From: Deltaproteobacteria bacterium
GTDB taxonomy: Bacteria; Myxococcota_A; UBA9042; PHBI01; JACKFB01
Assembly (NCBI GenBank): GCA_020632695.1
Contig: JACKFB010000004.1
Coordinates: forward strand, 62,001-126,000
Reading direction: 5' to 3'
DNA length: 64,000 nt
Under the pieces are notes generated by a model. The model saw nothing but the letters and a program-made list of their open reading frames with translations. It searched no databases and was not told where the DNA came from. Each line of letters starts with the position of its first letter. The stretch's first letter is position 1. The position numbers and the translations under genes are program-made. This document shows, piece after piece, positions 47,371 through 57,040 of the stretch.

Positions 47371-48729
47371 TCAGCCGCCGTGCAGGAGGCTGAGCAGCAC
47401 CCTGGCGATCCCGAAGTAGGTGATGATGCCCAGGATGTCGACGGTGGTGGTCACGAAGGGGCCCGTGGCGACGGCGGGGTCGAAGGAGAGGCGGCTGAGC
47501 AGCATGGGGATGGCGGCGCCGATGGAGCTGGCGACGATCATGCCGCAGACGAAGGCGAGGCCCACCGCGAGGCCGTAGGTGGCCGTGCCGGTGAGCAGGC
47601 TGGCGACGACGCCGACGATGAGGCCGTAGATGAGCCCCATCACCAGGCCGATGGCGACCTCGCGGCGCACCACCCGCAGGCGGTTGCCCAGCGCGCCGAT
47701 GTGGCCGAGCGCCAGCGCGCGCACGGTGACCGTGGCGGTCTGGGTGCCCACGTTGCCGCTCATGCCGAGGATCATGGGCAGGTAGAAGGCGAGGACCGCG
47801 TGCTTCTCGAGGGTCTCGTGGTAGCCCGACATGACGGTGGCGCCGACCAGCCCGCCGACGCAGCTCGCCAGCAGCCACGGGAAGCGGATGCGCACGTTGC
47901 GGCGGACGCTGCTGGTCTCGACCAGCTCGTCGCCGGCGCCGGCCATCTTGAGGATGTCCTCGGTGGCCTCCTCGCGCAGCACCTCGATGACGTCGTCGAC
48001 CGTCACCAGGCCGAGCATCTTGTGGCTGTCGTCGACCACCGGCACCGACAGGAACCCGTAGCTGGCCACCATCCGGGCGACCACCTCCTGGTCGGTGTCC
48101 GGCGTCACGCTGATGACGTCCGACTCCATGATGTCGCCGATGCGCCGCTCGGGCTTCGCCGTGACCAGCTTGCGCAGCGAGAGCACGCCGGTGAGCTGCC
48201 CCGAGCTGTTCAGCACGTAGATGTAGTAGACCATCTCGACGTCGCCGGACTCGCGCAGCTTGACCAGCGCCTCGTGCACCGTGTCGTCCTCGGTCAGCGA
48301 GACGAACTCGGGGATCATGATGCCGCCGGCCGTATCGGCCCCGTAGCGCATCAGGTCCTCGATGGAGTCCGACTGCTCGAGGATCTCGAGCACGGCGGAG
48401 CGCAGCTCGACGTTCAGGTCGGCCAGGATGTCCGCCATGTCGTCCTGCGCCATCTCGCGCAGGATCGCGGCCACCTCCTCGGCCGGCAGCGGCGACAGGA
48501 CGTTCTGGCCGAAGGGGGCGTCCATCAGGACGATGACGTCGGCCTGGCGCTCGGCGGTGGGCAGCCGCTTGAAGATCGCCTCCTGATCCTCGACCGGCAT
48601 CAGCGCCATCACGGCCGCGACCTCTTCGTCGCGGGTGCGTTGAAGGAGCTTGTCCAGATGCTCCCAAGCGCCGCGGCGGAGATACCGACGCAGGCTCTCG
48701 TGGAGCAGCCGGAGCTTCTTCAACTGCAT
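47371..48729 (-). CDS. mgtE: magnesium transporter MgtE
   Basis: 452 aa. MgtE N-domain of helical repeats (ADILADLNVELRSAVLEILE), a pair of CBS domains (GDIMESDVISVTPDTDQEVV and LGLVTVDDVIEVL) that sense cytosolic Mg, then five membrane helices with the pore motif SGNVGTQTATVTVRAL. The ATG at 48729 begins directly with the N-domain. The upstream 48730-48937 stretch holds no gene. Confidence 0.95.
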   Translation of the reverse strand: MQLKKLRLLHESLRRYLRRGAWEHLDKLLQRTRDEEVAAVMALMPVEDQEAIFKRLPTAERQADVIVLMDAPFGQNVLSPLPAEEVAAILREMAQDDMADILADLNVELRSAVLEILEQSDSIEDLMRYGADTAGGIMIPEFVSLTEDDTVHEALVKLRESGDVEMVYYIYVLNSSGQLTGVLSLRKLVTAKPERRIGDIMESDVISVTPDTDQEVVARMVASYGFLSVPVVDDSHKMLGLVTVDDVIEVLREEATEDILKMAGAGDELVETSSVRRNVRIRFPWLLASCVGGLVGATVMSGYHETLEKHAVLAFYLPMILGMSGNVGTQTATVTVRALALGHIGALGNRLRVVRREVAIGLVMGLIYGLIVGVVASLLTGTATYGLAVGLAFVCGMIVASSIGAAIPMLLSRLSFDPAVATGPFVTTTVDILGIITYFGIARVLLSLLHGG

Positions 48730-48937
48730 GGCGCTCTCCCGATGGCCCCCAGGAGGCCGTAGGGCATGGATGACTGGGCGTCCTCGGCCGGTTTCGGGCG
48801 CCTCGGCGTCCCGGGACCGCTGCGGCAAACCACGTGGTCTGCCTCGGGTTCCGGGACCGACTCGGCGTCGCCTCGTCTCGCCGATCCACCTCGAAACCGT
48901 CTCGAATCCACCTCAGTCCCTCATGCCCTGCGGGCTC

Positions 48938-49453
48938 CTACCGCGTGATGCTGCCGACGGCGTCGACCCGCTGCTGGATCTCGGGCCTCAGCTCGGGTTG
49001 GGCGGTGGTCTGCTCGGGAGCGTTGCGGTGGCCGGAGATGAGCCAGGCGGCCAGGAACATGCCGATGGCGAGCAACACCAGCACCACGTGGCTGGCGTGG
49101 GGGCCGCGGCGCGACTCGACGGCGTCGCCGAAGAGGATGCGTGAGCCGGCGCCCTTGTCCAGGGCGGCGTTGGAGCGGCTGCTCGACCCCGGCATGCTCG
49201 GCGCGACGCTGCGGTGGGCGCGCTCGATGTCGCCGCGCACCAGGCGCAGCACCTCGTGGGGATCGATGCCCACCGCCACGGCGTAGGCGCGCACGAAGCC
49301 GCGCAGGTAGACCGGGGCGGGGAGCTGGCTGCGGTCGCCCTCCTCCAGCGCGTGGAGCACACGACCGGACACCTTCGTGACCTGCGCGACCTGCTCGACG
49401 GTCATGCCGCGAGCCTCCCGCGCCGCCCTCAGAACCTGTCCGACCTCGTTCAT
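48938..49453 (-). CDS. RodZ-like helix-turn-helix membrane protein
   Basis: 171 aa. N-terminal HTH_25-type domain: VGQVLRAAREARGMTVEQVA, then SGRVLHALEEGDRSQLPAPVYLRGFVRAYA, diagnostic of the RodZ group; one membrane helix follows at about residues 118-140 (VVLVLLAIGMFLAAWLI). The C-terminal periplasmic part is only about 30 residues and lacks the usual RodZ beta domain, so it is a shortened form or a related regulator. Downstream of the LolC-like gene. Confidence 0.8.
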   Translation of the reverse strand: MNEVGQVLRAAREARGMTVEQVAQVTKVSGRVLHALEEGDRSQLPAPVYLRGFVRAYAVAVGIDPHEVLRLVRGDIERAHRSVAPSMPGSSSRSNAALDKGAGSRILFGDAVESRRGPHASHVVLVLLAIGMFLAAWLISGHRNAPEQTTAQPELRPEIQQRVDAVGSITR

Positions 49454-49581
49454 GCCCGCCTCGTCGCCGGTGGGATCGACCTCGTCGACCGCGCCCGCCC
49501 GCCGGTCATAGTCACCGCACTCGCGCACTGTCAATGGCGCATTCCCGCCGAGCCGGCGCGCCCGGCGGCCGCTCGACCCGC

Positions 49582-51762
49582 TCAATCGACCGCGCGCAGG
49601 CCTCCCACCACCGACTTCGCGGCGGCCCGCCCTGCGCTGTACTGGGTCGCGCCGAGGGTGCACACCGCGGTGGCCACCGCCACCAGGACCAGGTCCAGCG
49701 GGTCGAGCTGCACCGGCAGCCGGTCGATGAGGTAGACCGAGGCGTCCAGGCGGTACTCCACCGCCGACACCAGCGCGCACGCGCCTACCCCGAAGACCAG
49801 CCCCACCGCCGTCCCGATGCCGGCGACGAAGAGGCCCTGCAGGGTGAAGATGGCCCGGATGGTCGCGGTGGTGGCCCCCATGGCGCGGAGGATGGCGATG
49901 TCGGGGGTCTTCTCGTGGATGACCATGATCTGCGAGCCGACCACCACGAAGGCGCCGACGACGATGATGATGAGGAAGAACATGGTGAGGACCACCTTCT
50001 GGAGCTTCAGCGCGCGGAAGAGGTTGGTGTTCATCTCCTTCCAGTCGATGAGCCGGAAGCGCGGGTGGTATCCGAAGTCCATCTCCTGATATTTCACCAG
50101 GTTGACGAGGTTGATGACGTTGCGGAGGCCGCCGACGAAGGAGCCGTCCTCCGACAGCGAGGAGTCGCGCACCTCGCCCTTGGCGTAGCGGGCCAGCTTC
50201 TCGTCGAAGCCGTTGACCTGACCCACCAGCGAGACGATGTCGTAGGGGTCGACCAGCGCAGCCACCCGGCGCTTGACCGCGTCCACGCGGAGCAGGTCGT
50301 CGGTGCGCACCTCGAGCCAGCGGATCACCGGCCCGCGGTTGAGGAATCGCTGGGCCGCCTCCAGGTTCACCAGCGCCAGCCTCACGTCGTACTCGTAGAA
50401 GCCGCTCTCGAAGATGCCCGAGACCACGTGGTGGACGCTGGACGGCGCCATCCCGTAAGGGCCCATCATCTTGTTGTCGATGCCGCGGAGCGGCGTCACC
50501 AGCGTGACCTCGTCGCCGGGGCGGGCGTGCAGCCGGCGGGCCAGCTCCGAGCCCAGGATGATCCCCGGCAGCCGGGCTCGCACCGGCTGATATCCGGTGA
50601 ACTCCCCCGGCTCGACCGCCGGACCCATCGGCGCGCCGTCGGGCCCGGCCAGGCGCAGCGCCTCGCCGCTGCTGCGCGCGTCGAGCAGGCGTACCATGGC
50701 CGTCAGGTCGTCGCGGGGAAGCCTGGCGTCCTCCACCAGCACGCGCAGCCCGGGCGCGCCGCCCGCGCCGGCCGGCATGCGCACCAGCGTCACCAGCGTG
50801 TCCGGGTCCAGGCGCACCAGCGGACCGTCGGCCCCCGCGCGCCACGCCCCGGCGTCCAGCTCCTGGATGTCGGCGCGCTCGCCCGGTGCGCGCGCCGCCA
50901 GCAGGGCCACCCCCTCGTCGGGGGCCTCCGGCTCGTGGGAGGGCAGAAGCCCGGGGAAGGGCGACCGATCCTTGCCCCGCCGGCTCCCGTTCTTGTCGGC
51001 CGCGTCCAGCGCCTCGCCGGTCGCCTCGCCCTCGTCGGGCAGCTCGGCCGTCGCTTCGCCCGCCTCCAGCGCACCCTCGGGCGGCGCCTCGCCCGACCCG
51101 GGCTCGGGCGCCGGCTCGCCCGCCTCCTCGCGCTCGAGGCGCAGCGCCCCGCCCTGGCCGCTGAGGTCCAGCACCCGCACCCGCACCCGCCCGGCGTCCG
51201 GCGGTGTGCGGTCGTCCTCGGCCACCGCGAGCCCCGAGTCGGTCACGGCCACCGTCATCCAGTGCCCGTCCACGACGGAGGCCACCACGACCCGCTCGCC
51301 CTCGCGGCGCACGACCGGCGTCTCGTCCAGCCCCTCGAGGCTGCCCTCGCGCACCAGCTCCTCCAGGTCCACGACCCCGCGCACGCTGGACAGCTCCACG
51401 CCCTTGATGACCGCGCCCGAGCGATGCACGCCGGCGGCCACCATCATGTCGTCGTAGGTCGCTGGCGACGCGGCCGCCACGCCGGGCGTCCCGCGCACCT
51501 CCTCGAGCAGCTCGGGGTACTCGCTGAAGTCGCCCGCCCGCTTGATGACCACCAGGTGCGGGTAGAGGCCGAGGATGCGCTCCTGGAACGCGGCCTGGAA
51601 CCCGCCGGTGACCCCCAGCACGATGGTCAGGGCCCAGACGCCGAAGGCCACGCCGAGTATCGAGATGAAGGTGACGGCCGACAGCCTCCGCGACCGCCGG
51701 GAGCGAACCAGGCGCAGCGCGACGAAGGCGGTGAGCGCGGAGCGGCGAAGTGGGGCGAGCAA
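49582..51762 (-). CDS. LolC/LolE-type ABC transporter permease with insertion
   Basis: 726 aa, with four membrane helices (one N-terminal, three C-terminal) and a MacB-like periplasmic domain. DWKEMNTNLFRALKLQKVVL before helix 2 and EKTPDIAILRAMGATTATI between the C-terminal helices are strong LolC/E marks, so it should extract outer-membrane lipoproteins. E. coli LolC is about 400 aa; here an insert of roughly 240 residues lies between about 150 and 390, with an acidic Pro/Ala/Glu-rich linker (210-285). No LolD ATPase gene is adjacent; lolA is 3 kb away. Confidence 0.87.
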   Translation of the reverse strand: MLAPLRRSALTAFVALRLVRSRRSRRLSAVTFISILGVAFGVWALTIVLGVTGGFQAAFQERILGLYPHLVVIKRAGDFSEYPELLEEVRGTPGVAAASPATYDDMMVAAGVHRSGAVIKGVELSSVRGVVDLEELVREGSLEGLDETPVVRREGERVVVASVVDGHWMTVAVTDSGLAVAEDDRTPPDAGRVRVRVLDLSGQGGALRLEREEAGEPAPEPGSGEAPPEGALEAGEATAELPDEGEATGEALDAADKNGSRRGKDRSPFPGLLPSHEPEAPDEGVALLAARAPGERADIQELDAGAWRAGADGPLVRLDPDTLVTLVRMPAGAGGAPGLRVLVEDARLPRDDLTAMVRLLDARSSGEALRLAGPDGAPMGPAVEPGEFTGYQPVRARLPGIILGSELARRLHARPGDEVTLVTPLRGIDNKMMGPYGMAPSSVHHVVSGIFESGFYEYDVRLALVNLEAAQRFLNRGPVIRWLEVRTDDLLRVDAVKRRVAALVDPYDIVSLVGQVNGFDEKLARYAKGEVRDSSLSEDGSFVGGLRNVINLVNLVKYQEMDFGYHPRFRLIDWKEMNTNLFRALKLQKVVLTMFFLIIIVVGAFVVVGSQIMVIHEKTPDIAILRAMGATTATIRAIFTLQGLFVAGIGTAVGLVFGVGACALVSAVEYRLDASVYLIDRLPVQLDPLDLVLVAVATAVCTLGATQYSAGRAAAKSVVGGLRAVD

Positions 51763-51912
51763 TTCGGTTTGACGCCTCGAAGGGACCTTGTGTAGAACGC
51801 TCCGAACGGCGTCCGGCCCCTTACCACCGGCGGCGCGCAGTCGGCAAGGCCAAGGTCGGGCTGGGCCTGCCGTCCCGGAGCGGCCCAGACGCGACGCGCA
51901 AGGTGGTGGGGC

Positions 51913-53685
51913 ATGAAGTGGAACGCGGGTAGAGACGGATCGCGGCGCCTGGTCGCGCTGGGCGTGGCGTTCGGTCTGGCGGCGGGCCTCGCGGCGTGCG
52001 GTGACGAGAGCCTCGACGGTCTCGGCGACTCCGACGTGCCAGCCGGCGACCTGGGCTTCTTCGACGTGGACGCGCCGGGCTCCGATGCCGACGTCACGCC
52101 GGATGCGCTCCCGGACATCACCCCCGACGCCGCTCCCGACACCACCACCGACGCGGTCCCGGACACGAGCGCCGAGGTCACCCCCGACACGGTGACCCCC
52201 GACGAGGGCCCGGAGATCCCGCCGGACACGACGCCCCCGACGGTCATCCTGTCCAGCCCCGAGCAGGGCGAGAGCGACGTGGCCGTGCCCTTCACGATCA
52301 CCATCGTCTTCAGCGAGCCCGTCTCGACCAACAACATCGTCAACCAGACGGTGAAGCTCTACGACGTCGACGGCAAGGAGGTCCCCATCGTCATCGCCAT
52401 CGGCGCCGACAAGATGACGGTCAACATCCTGCCGCAGACGCAGACCTTCCTGCGGGCCTCGTCGTACCGGCTGCGCATCCAGGGCAGCATCGTGGCCGAC
52501 TTCGCCGGCAACAAGATGGTCGACCCCTACGAGCTGCGCTTCTTCACCGAGAGCTACCCGGGGATGGAGGCCTACGCCGAGGTGGCCGCCCGCTACGCGC
52601 CGCGGCTGGTCGCGGACACCACCGACGTGCTCTCACGGGCGCGGGTGCCGCTGGCCTTCGACGCCGACGGCGACTGGGACGGCAGCAACACCCAGCAGTG
52701 GCTGCAGAAGGACGCCGCCGAGCTGAGCCCGGCGGTCTACTTCGACGTCGCCGAGACCTACACGCACTACTTCATCCACTACACCTTCATCTTCCCGTGG
52801 GGCCAGACCTCCGACACGGCGCTGGCCCGGGCGAACGCGGTCAGCGGCCTGATGGTCACCGTGGCCAAGGCGACGGACGACACGCCCGAGCGCCCCATCG
52901 CCGCGACCACCTACTGGCGGCAGGGCACCGGCGAGACCAACCAGGTCTTCGCCACCACCGAGGGCGGGTTGGTCGGCCCGCAGGGCAAGGGCCAGTACGG
53001 CGACGTCACCGAGGTCTATGCCCAGGACACGCTCTTCCCCGGCGGCCACTTCAGCGTCTACCTCTCCCCCACCTACGAGAGCTGCGCCTGGATCCACACC
53101 ACCAACCCCGGCGCCTTCGCGACCTGCGTGCTCAACGAGGGCGTCAAGGCCACCATGACCAGGCTGATCTTCGCCCACGACCCCGAGGGGCCGACGCTCA
53201 TCTCGAAGGTCAACGGCTGGCCCTCCGACATCAGCGAGCTGGTCGACGAGAACGACCAGCCCCTCGAGGCCATCGGCTACGAGCTGGTCCCCACCCTGCC
53301 CTCGCTGTGGGCGCGCCGCACCCAGGTCGGCGACGCGCTGGTCTACTCGAGCACCTTCGACTATGCGACCGAGGCCGGGCGTCCCGGGGACGGCTCCAAG
53401 CTGCCCGACAAGTTCGTCGACTCGGTCAACGACACCGACGCCCAGTTCGGGCGCCCGCCGTGGGCGTGGCGGCACGAGCCCACCTCGGGCAAGCTCTTCG
53501 GCATCAAGGCCGGCTGGCTCGGCATGGACCCCGCGCTCTACACCTGCAAGCGCCACGGCAGCGTGGCCGGCGACAGCGCCGTCCCGGCCTGCAACGCCAC
53601 CAGCGCCTCGACCTTCTCGACGGTGTACTGCTTCGACGGCTACGCGGCCATCGACCAGCGGGCTGACAACGCGCTCTGCCAGTAG
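51913..53685 (+). CDS. large lipoprotein with Ig-like (SbsA/Big_5) domain
   Basis: 590 aa. Signal peptide with LAAC lipobox (Cys29), an Asp/Pro/Thr-rich tether (PDITPDAAPDTTTDAVPD), then an Ig-like domain of the bacterial SbsA type (PPTVILSSPEQGESDVAVPF to DPYELRFFTE). The remaining 370 residues (YAEVAARYAPRLVADTTDVL onward) contain acidic D-x-D-G-D and many aromatic residues, possibly a secreted enzyme or binding domain I do not recognise. Probably surface-exposed. Confidence 0.75.
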   Translation: MKWNAGRDGSRRLVALGVAFGLAAGLAACGDESLDGLGDSDVPAGDLGFFDVDAPGSDADVTPDALPDITPDAAPDTTTDAVPDTSAEVTPDTVTPDEGPEIPPDTTPPTVILSSPEQGESDVAVPFTITIVFSEPVSTNNIVNQTVKLYDVDGKEVPIVIAIGADKMTVNILPQTQTFLRASSYRLRIQGSIVADFAGNKMVDPYELRFFTESYPGMEAYAEVAARYAPRLVADTTDVLSRARVPLAFDADGDWDGSNTQQWLQKDAAELSPAVYFDVAETYTHYFIHYTFIFPWGQTSDTALARANAVSGLMVTVAKATDDTPERPIAATTYWRQGTGETNQVFATTEGGLVGPQGKGQYGDVTEVYAQDTLFPGGHFSVYLSPTYESCAWIHTTNPGAFATCVLNEGVKATMTRLIFAHDPEGPTLISKVNGWPSDISELVDENDQPLEAIGYELVPTLPSLWARRTQVGDALVYSSTFDYATEAGRPGDGSKLPDKFVDSVNDTDAQFGRPPWAWRHEPTSGKLFGIKAGWLGMDPALYTCKRHGSVAGDSAVPACNATSASTFSTVYCFDGYAAIDQRADNALCQ

Positions 53686-53706
53686 CGTCCGCGAAGCCCG
53701 CAGGCG

Positions 53707-54204
53707 CTACTCGAGCTCGAGCTGCTCGGGGCTGAGCGAGGCGTTGCGCCCGCCCGCCTCGACCCGGTACTCGGTGCGGTCGCCCACGGTGGCCAGCGCG
53801 CGCAGGGTGACGCGCGTCCCCTCGGCCCACGGGCCCGCCGCCGCCTTGAGCCGCGCCGCGCGCCCGCGCACGCTGAAGTCCAGCGTCGCGAAGAGGTAGG
53901 GCTCCTCGCGGGGGTTCTCCAGCAGCGCGACGGGCACCTCGGGGAACTCGCGCTCGTCCCAGCGCACGGTCACGCTGCCCGGGTGGGCCGGCAGATACCC
54001 GGTCACCATCAGGCGCATCTCGCGGTCCATGCTGAAGCTGACCAGCACGTCGACCAGCCCCAGCCCCTCGATGACCGGCAGCTCGAGGCGGTCGGCGTGG
54101 GCGTGCAGCTCCCGCGCCAGATCGCGGGCGAAGTCCTCGTCGAAGCGCTCGCGGCCGTGGCCGAGCTGCTCGATGAGCGCCGCCAGCGTCCCCTCGTGGG
54201 TCAT
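53707..54204 (-). CDS. hypothetical protein
   Basis: 165 aa, soluble, no Cys. A helical acidic N-terminus (LIEQLGHGRERFDEDFARDL) is followed by a beta-rich part with VTVRWDEREFPEVPVALLEN. No family recognised. Its ATG overlaps the stop of the preceding gene by 4 nt, so the two are probably one unit. Confidence 0.65.
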   Translation of the reverse strand: MTHEGTLAALIEQLGHGRERFDEDFARDLARELHAHADRLELPVIEGLGLVDVLVSFSMDREMRLMVTGYLPAHPGSVTVRWDEREFPEVPVALLENPREEPYLFATLDFSVRGRAARLKAAAGPWAEGTRVTLRALATVGDRTEYRVEAGGRNASLSPEQLELE

Positions 54205-54557
54205 CGGATCTCCTCGCCGCACGCTCGCGCCGCCTGGGCGGTCTCCGCGCGCACCACGCAGCGGTAGGTCGACACGCTCATGCCCAGCCCCAGGAGGCGG
54301 TCGCGGCAGTCCAGCAGGAGCCGCGTCTCGTCGTCCATCGCCGAGCACGCGCTCGCCGCCACCGCGTTCGCCAGCCCGGCCACCGCCGAGTCGGTGGCTC
54401 CGGTGGCGTCCATGATGCCCAGCTTGCAGAGATGGCGGCAGGCGTGTCGCGCCTGGGCCTCGTCGGCGGACAGCACGTGCTCGTGGAGGCGCAGCGAGTA
54501 GGCGGCCAGCACGAGCCCCACGACCGCCATCAGCGTCAGCACCGTCTTCATGGACAT
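54201..54557 (-). CDS. small Cys-rich membrane-anchored or secreted protein
   Basis: 118 aa: one N-terminal hydrophobic segment (VLTLMAVVGLVLAAYSL), then a helical domain with six Cys (for example HACRHLCKLG and YRCVV), which may form disulfides in the periplasm. An ATG two codons downstream is equally possible. Unrecognised; coupled to the next gene. Confidence 0.65.
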   Translation of the reverse strand: MSMKTVLTLMAVVGLVLAAYSLRLHEHVLSADEAQARHACRHLCKLGIMDATGATDSAVAGLANAVAASACSAMDDETRLLLDCRDRLLGLGMSVSTYRCVVRAETAQAARACGEEIR

Positions 54558-54912
54558 CGCGGGGGCTCCAGCGGCGAATCCGCGCCCAGTATCGGTTGGA
54601 ATCGACCTCGTGTCGACGCCGCCCTGAATCGTGGCCGCCCGCGGGCCGTCGGTGCATCGTCGCGGGAAGGTCTCGGCCCGTCCCCGCCTTTGACAGCGAC
54701 AGTCGCGTTCGGTACTACGCTCGCCCCCTCCGGGGGTGATTGCATATGCTCCCGTCGTCTGGCTGGCTCACGTATCTTCAGGCTCTTCCGCGCCTCGCTC
54801 TCATGCTGAGGGCATGCGCCCTCGGCTCGCAAGCGCCTGAGAACACGTCGCTGGCGCCAGGCTCGGTCCGCATCTGCAAGCACCCCCTCACGCGGGGCCG
54901 GAGGACTCCCCC
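54558..54912. other. divergent intergenic region before lolA
   Basis: No gene seen. It holds the promoter candidate at 54690-54718 for lolA; the rest is the 5' leader of about 190 nt. Base composition is slightly less GC-rich than in neighbours. Confidence 0.5.
54690..54718 (+). promoter_or_regulatory. sigma-70-like promoter candidate of lolA-rimO
   Basis: A perfect TTGACA at 54690-54695, 17-nt spacer, then TACTAC at 54713-54718, which is only a half match to the -10 consensus. It points toward lolA. Confidence 0.4.
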
Positions 54913-55638
54913 ATGACCACGCTCTCGCGCCTCGCCATCGCGCTGACCCTGCTGCTCGCGCCCGCCTCGGCCCTGGCTGCCGAGCCCGCGAAGGCGAAGC
55001 CAGCCCCCACGACGGCGGTGGACCCGGCGAAGGTCACCCTCGACCAGGCCATCGACGGCGTCCACGCCTTCTACTCGGGCGTCACCGACTTCAAGGCGCG
55101 CTTCCGTCAGACCATGACCCGCAAGCACCTGCCGCGCCCGCTCAAGAAGAGCGGCATGGTCTACTTCAAGAAGCCGGGCATGATGCGCTGGGACTACACC
55201 CAGCCCGACAAGGTCTACTACGTGTCGGACGGCGAGATCCTCTGGTCCTACGAGCCCGCGGAGAAGGTCGTCTACAAGCTGGACGTGCGGGAGAGCGAGC
55301 TGTACTCGGCGCTCAAGTTCCTGGTGGGTCAGGGCGATCTGCGGGCCGAGTTCGACGTCGCCCTGCTGCCGCCCCGCGACGGCATGGTCGTGCTGGCGCT
55401 GACGCCCAAGCGGGACCAGTCCAACTACAAGCAGCTCCGGCTGATGGTCTCGCCGGATCGCTTCGAGATCCGGGGCACCGAGCTGGTCGATCCCCTCGAC
55501 AACGTCAGCCACATCGTGTTCGAGGATGCGTCCTACGACGCCCTCAAGCCCGAGGGCTTCAAGTTCCAGCCACCCAAGGGCGTGCGCGTCGAGGACCTCG
55601 AAGGTCGCGGCGCGGGCCGCGCAGGAGACGCGCAGTGA
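54913..55638 (+). CDS. lolA: outer-membrane lipoprotein carrier LolA
   Basis: 241 aa with a signal peptide (LAIALTLLLAPASALA). The periplasmic chaperone receives lipoproteins from the Lol permease. Family segments: FYSGVTDFKARFRQTMTRK, GMVYFKKPGMMRWDYTQPDK, VSDGEILWSYEPAEKVVYK and FLVGQGDL. It is longer at the C-terminus than E. coli LolA. The stop overlaps the rimO start (GTGA). It fits with the LolC-like permease and the many lipoproteins encoded here. Confidence 0.92.
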   Translation: MTTLSRLAIALTLLLAPASALAAEPAKAKPAPTTAVDPAKVTLDQAIDGVHAFYSGVTDFKARFRQTMTRKHLPRPLKKSGMVYFKKPGMMRWDYTQPDKVYYVSDGEILWSYEPAEKVVYKLDVRESELYSALKFLVGQGDLRAEFDVALLPPRDGMVVLALTPKRDQSNYKQLRLMVSPDRFEIRGTELVDPLDNVSHIVFEDASYDALKPEGFKFQPPKGVRVEDLEGRGAGRAGDAQ

Positions 55639-57032
55639 CCGTGGAGCTCACCGATCCCCCCGCGTCCCCGGCCGAGCGGGGCGGCAAGGTCTTCTTCGTG
55701 TCCCTGGGCTGCCCCAAGAACCGGGTGGACTCGGAGATCATGCTGGGCGAGCTGGCCGCCCGCCAGTACGAGGTCATCGACAACGCCGAGGAGGCCGACC
55801 TGCTGGTGGTCAACACCTGCAGCTTCGTCGAGGAGGCCCGCGAGGAGTCGGTGGACACGATCCTCGAGCTGGCGCGCGCCAAGACCGAGTCGGGCGACCG
55901 GAAGAAGCTGGTGGTGGCGGGCTGTCTGGCGCAGCGCTACGAGGCGGACCTCACCCGCGAGATCCCCGAGGTGGACCTCTTCCTGGGGACCGGCGACCAC
56001 TGGCGCATCGGGCAGATCCTCGGCGCGGGCGGCGGGGCCGAGGCCGCGACGCCGGCCGAGGTGGCGCCGCGCTCGGTGGTGGGGCGGCCCGGCTACAACT
56101 ACGACGCCTACAGCCCGCGCCTGCTGACGACGCCCGCGTGGAGCGCCTACGTCAAGATCGCCGAGGGGTGCAGCCAGGTCTGCGCGTTCTGCATCATCCC
56201 CCGGCTGCGCGGCGGCCAGAAGAGCCGCCCCATCGACGACATCGTCCAGGAGGCGCGCCTTCTGGCCGCCGGCGGCGCGGTGGAGCTGAACCTCATCGCC
56301 CAGGACCTCACCCACTACGGGGACGAGCGCAAGGACGCCGCCAGCCTGGAGGCGCTGCTGCGCGAGCTGGTGAAGATCGACGGCGTGCGCTGGATCCGCC
56401 TGCTCTACTGCTACCCGCACGGCTTCAGCGACGGCCTGGTCGAGCTCATCGCCACCGAGCCGAAGATCGCCAAGTACGTGGACATGCCGCTGCAGCACAT
56501 CGCCCAGCCGATGCTGGAGCGCATGCGCCGACGCTTCTCCGAGGACGACACGCGGCGTCTGGTCGAGAAGCTGCGCCGGGACGTGCCCGAGCTGACCTTC
56601 CGCACCACCTTCATCGTCGGCCACCCGGGGGAGACCGACGAGGAGTTCCAGACGCTCTACGACTTCGTGGCCGAGAGCCGCTTCGAGCGCGTCGGTGTCT
56701 TCAAGTACTCACGCGAGGACGGGACCCGCTCGGCGCGCATGGACGGGCAGGTCATGGGCATCATCAAGGACGAGCGCTATCACCGGCTGATGACGCTGCA
56801 GCAGGGCATCTCCAGCGAGCTGCACCAGGCGATGGTGGGCCGCACCGTGGACGTCCTGGTGGAGGGGGTCAGCGCCGAGACCGACCTGCTCTTGCAGGGC
56901 CGCACCCAGGGCCAGGCCCCCGACATCGACGGCGTCACCTACATCAATGAGGGCTTCGCCCCGGCAGGTTCCCTCGTCCGCGCCGAGATCGTCGAGGCGG
57001 GCGACTACGATCTGGTGGCCAGGATCGTCTGA
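55635..57032 (+). CDS. rimO: ribosomal protein S12 methylthiotransferase
   Basis: 465-aa radical SAM methylthiotransferase acting on Asp88 of S12. N-terminal UPF0004 domain with its three cluster Cys in SLGCPKNRVDSE, NTCSFVEEAREES and AGCLAQRY; the radical SAM motif is CSQVCAFC followed by IPRLRGGQKSRP (typical of RimO); C-terminal TRAM domain (DVLVEGVSAETDLLLQGR). The GTG start overlaps lolA by 4 nt. RimO rather than MiaB is indicated by LNLIAQDLTHYG. Confidence 0.95.
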   Translation: MTVELTDPPASPAERGGKVFFVSLGCPKNRVDSEIMLGELAARQYEVIDNAEEADLLVVNTCSFVEEAREESVDTILELARAKTESGDRKKLVVAGCLAQRYEADLTREIPEVDLFLGTGDHWRIGQILGAGGGAEAATPAEVAPRSVVGRPGYNYDAYSPRLLTTPAWSAYVKIAEGCSQVCAFCIIPRLRGGQKSRPIDDIVQEARLLAAGGAVELNLIAQDLTHYGDERKDAASLEALLRELVKIDGVRWIRLLYCYPHGFSDGLVELIATEPKIAKYVDMPLQHIAQPMLERMRRRFSEDDTRRLVEKLRRDVPELTFRTTFIVGHPGETDEEFQTLYDFVAESRFERVGVFKYSREDGTRSARMDGQVMGIIKDERYHRLMTLQQGISSELHQAMVGRTVDVLVEGVSAETDLLLQGRTQGQAPDIDGVTYINEGFAPAGSLVRAEIVEAGDYDLVARIV

Positions 57033-57040
57033 GCGGGCGC

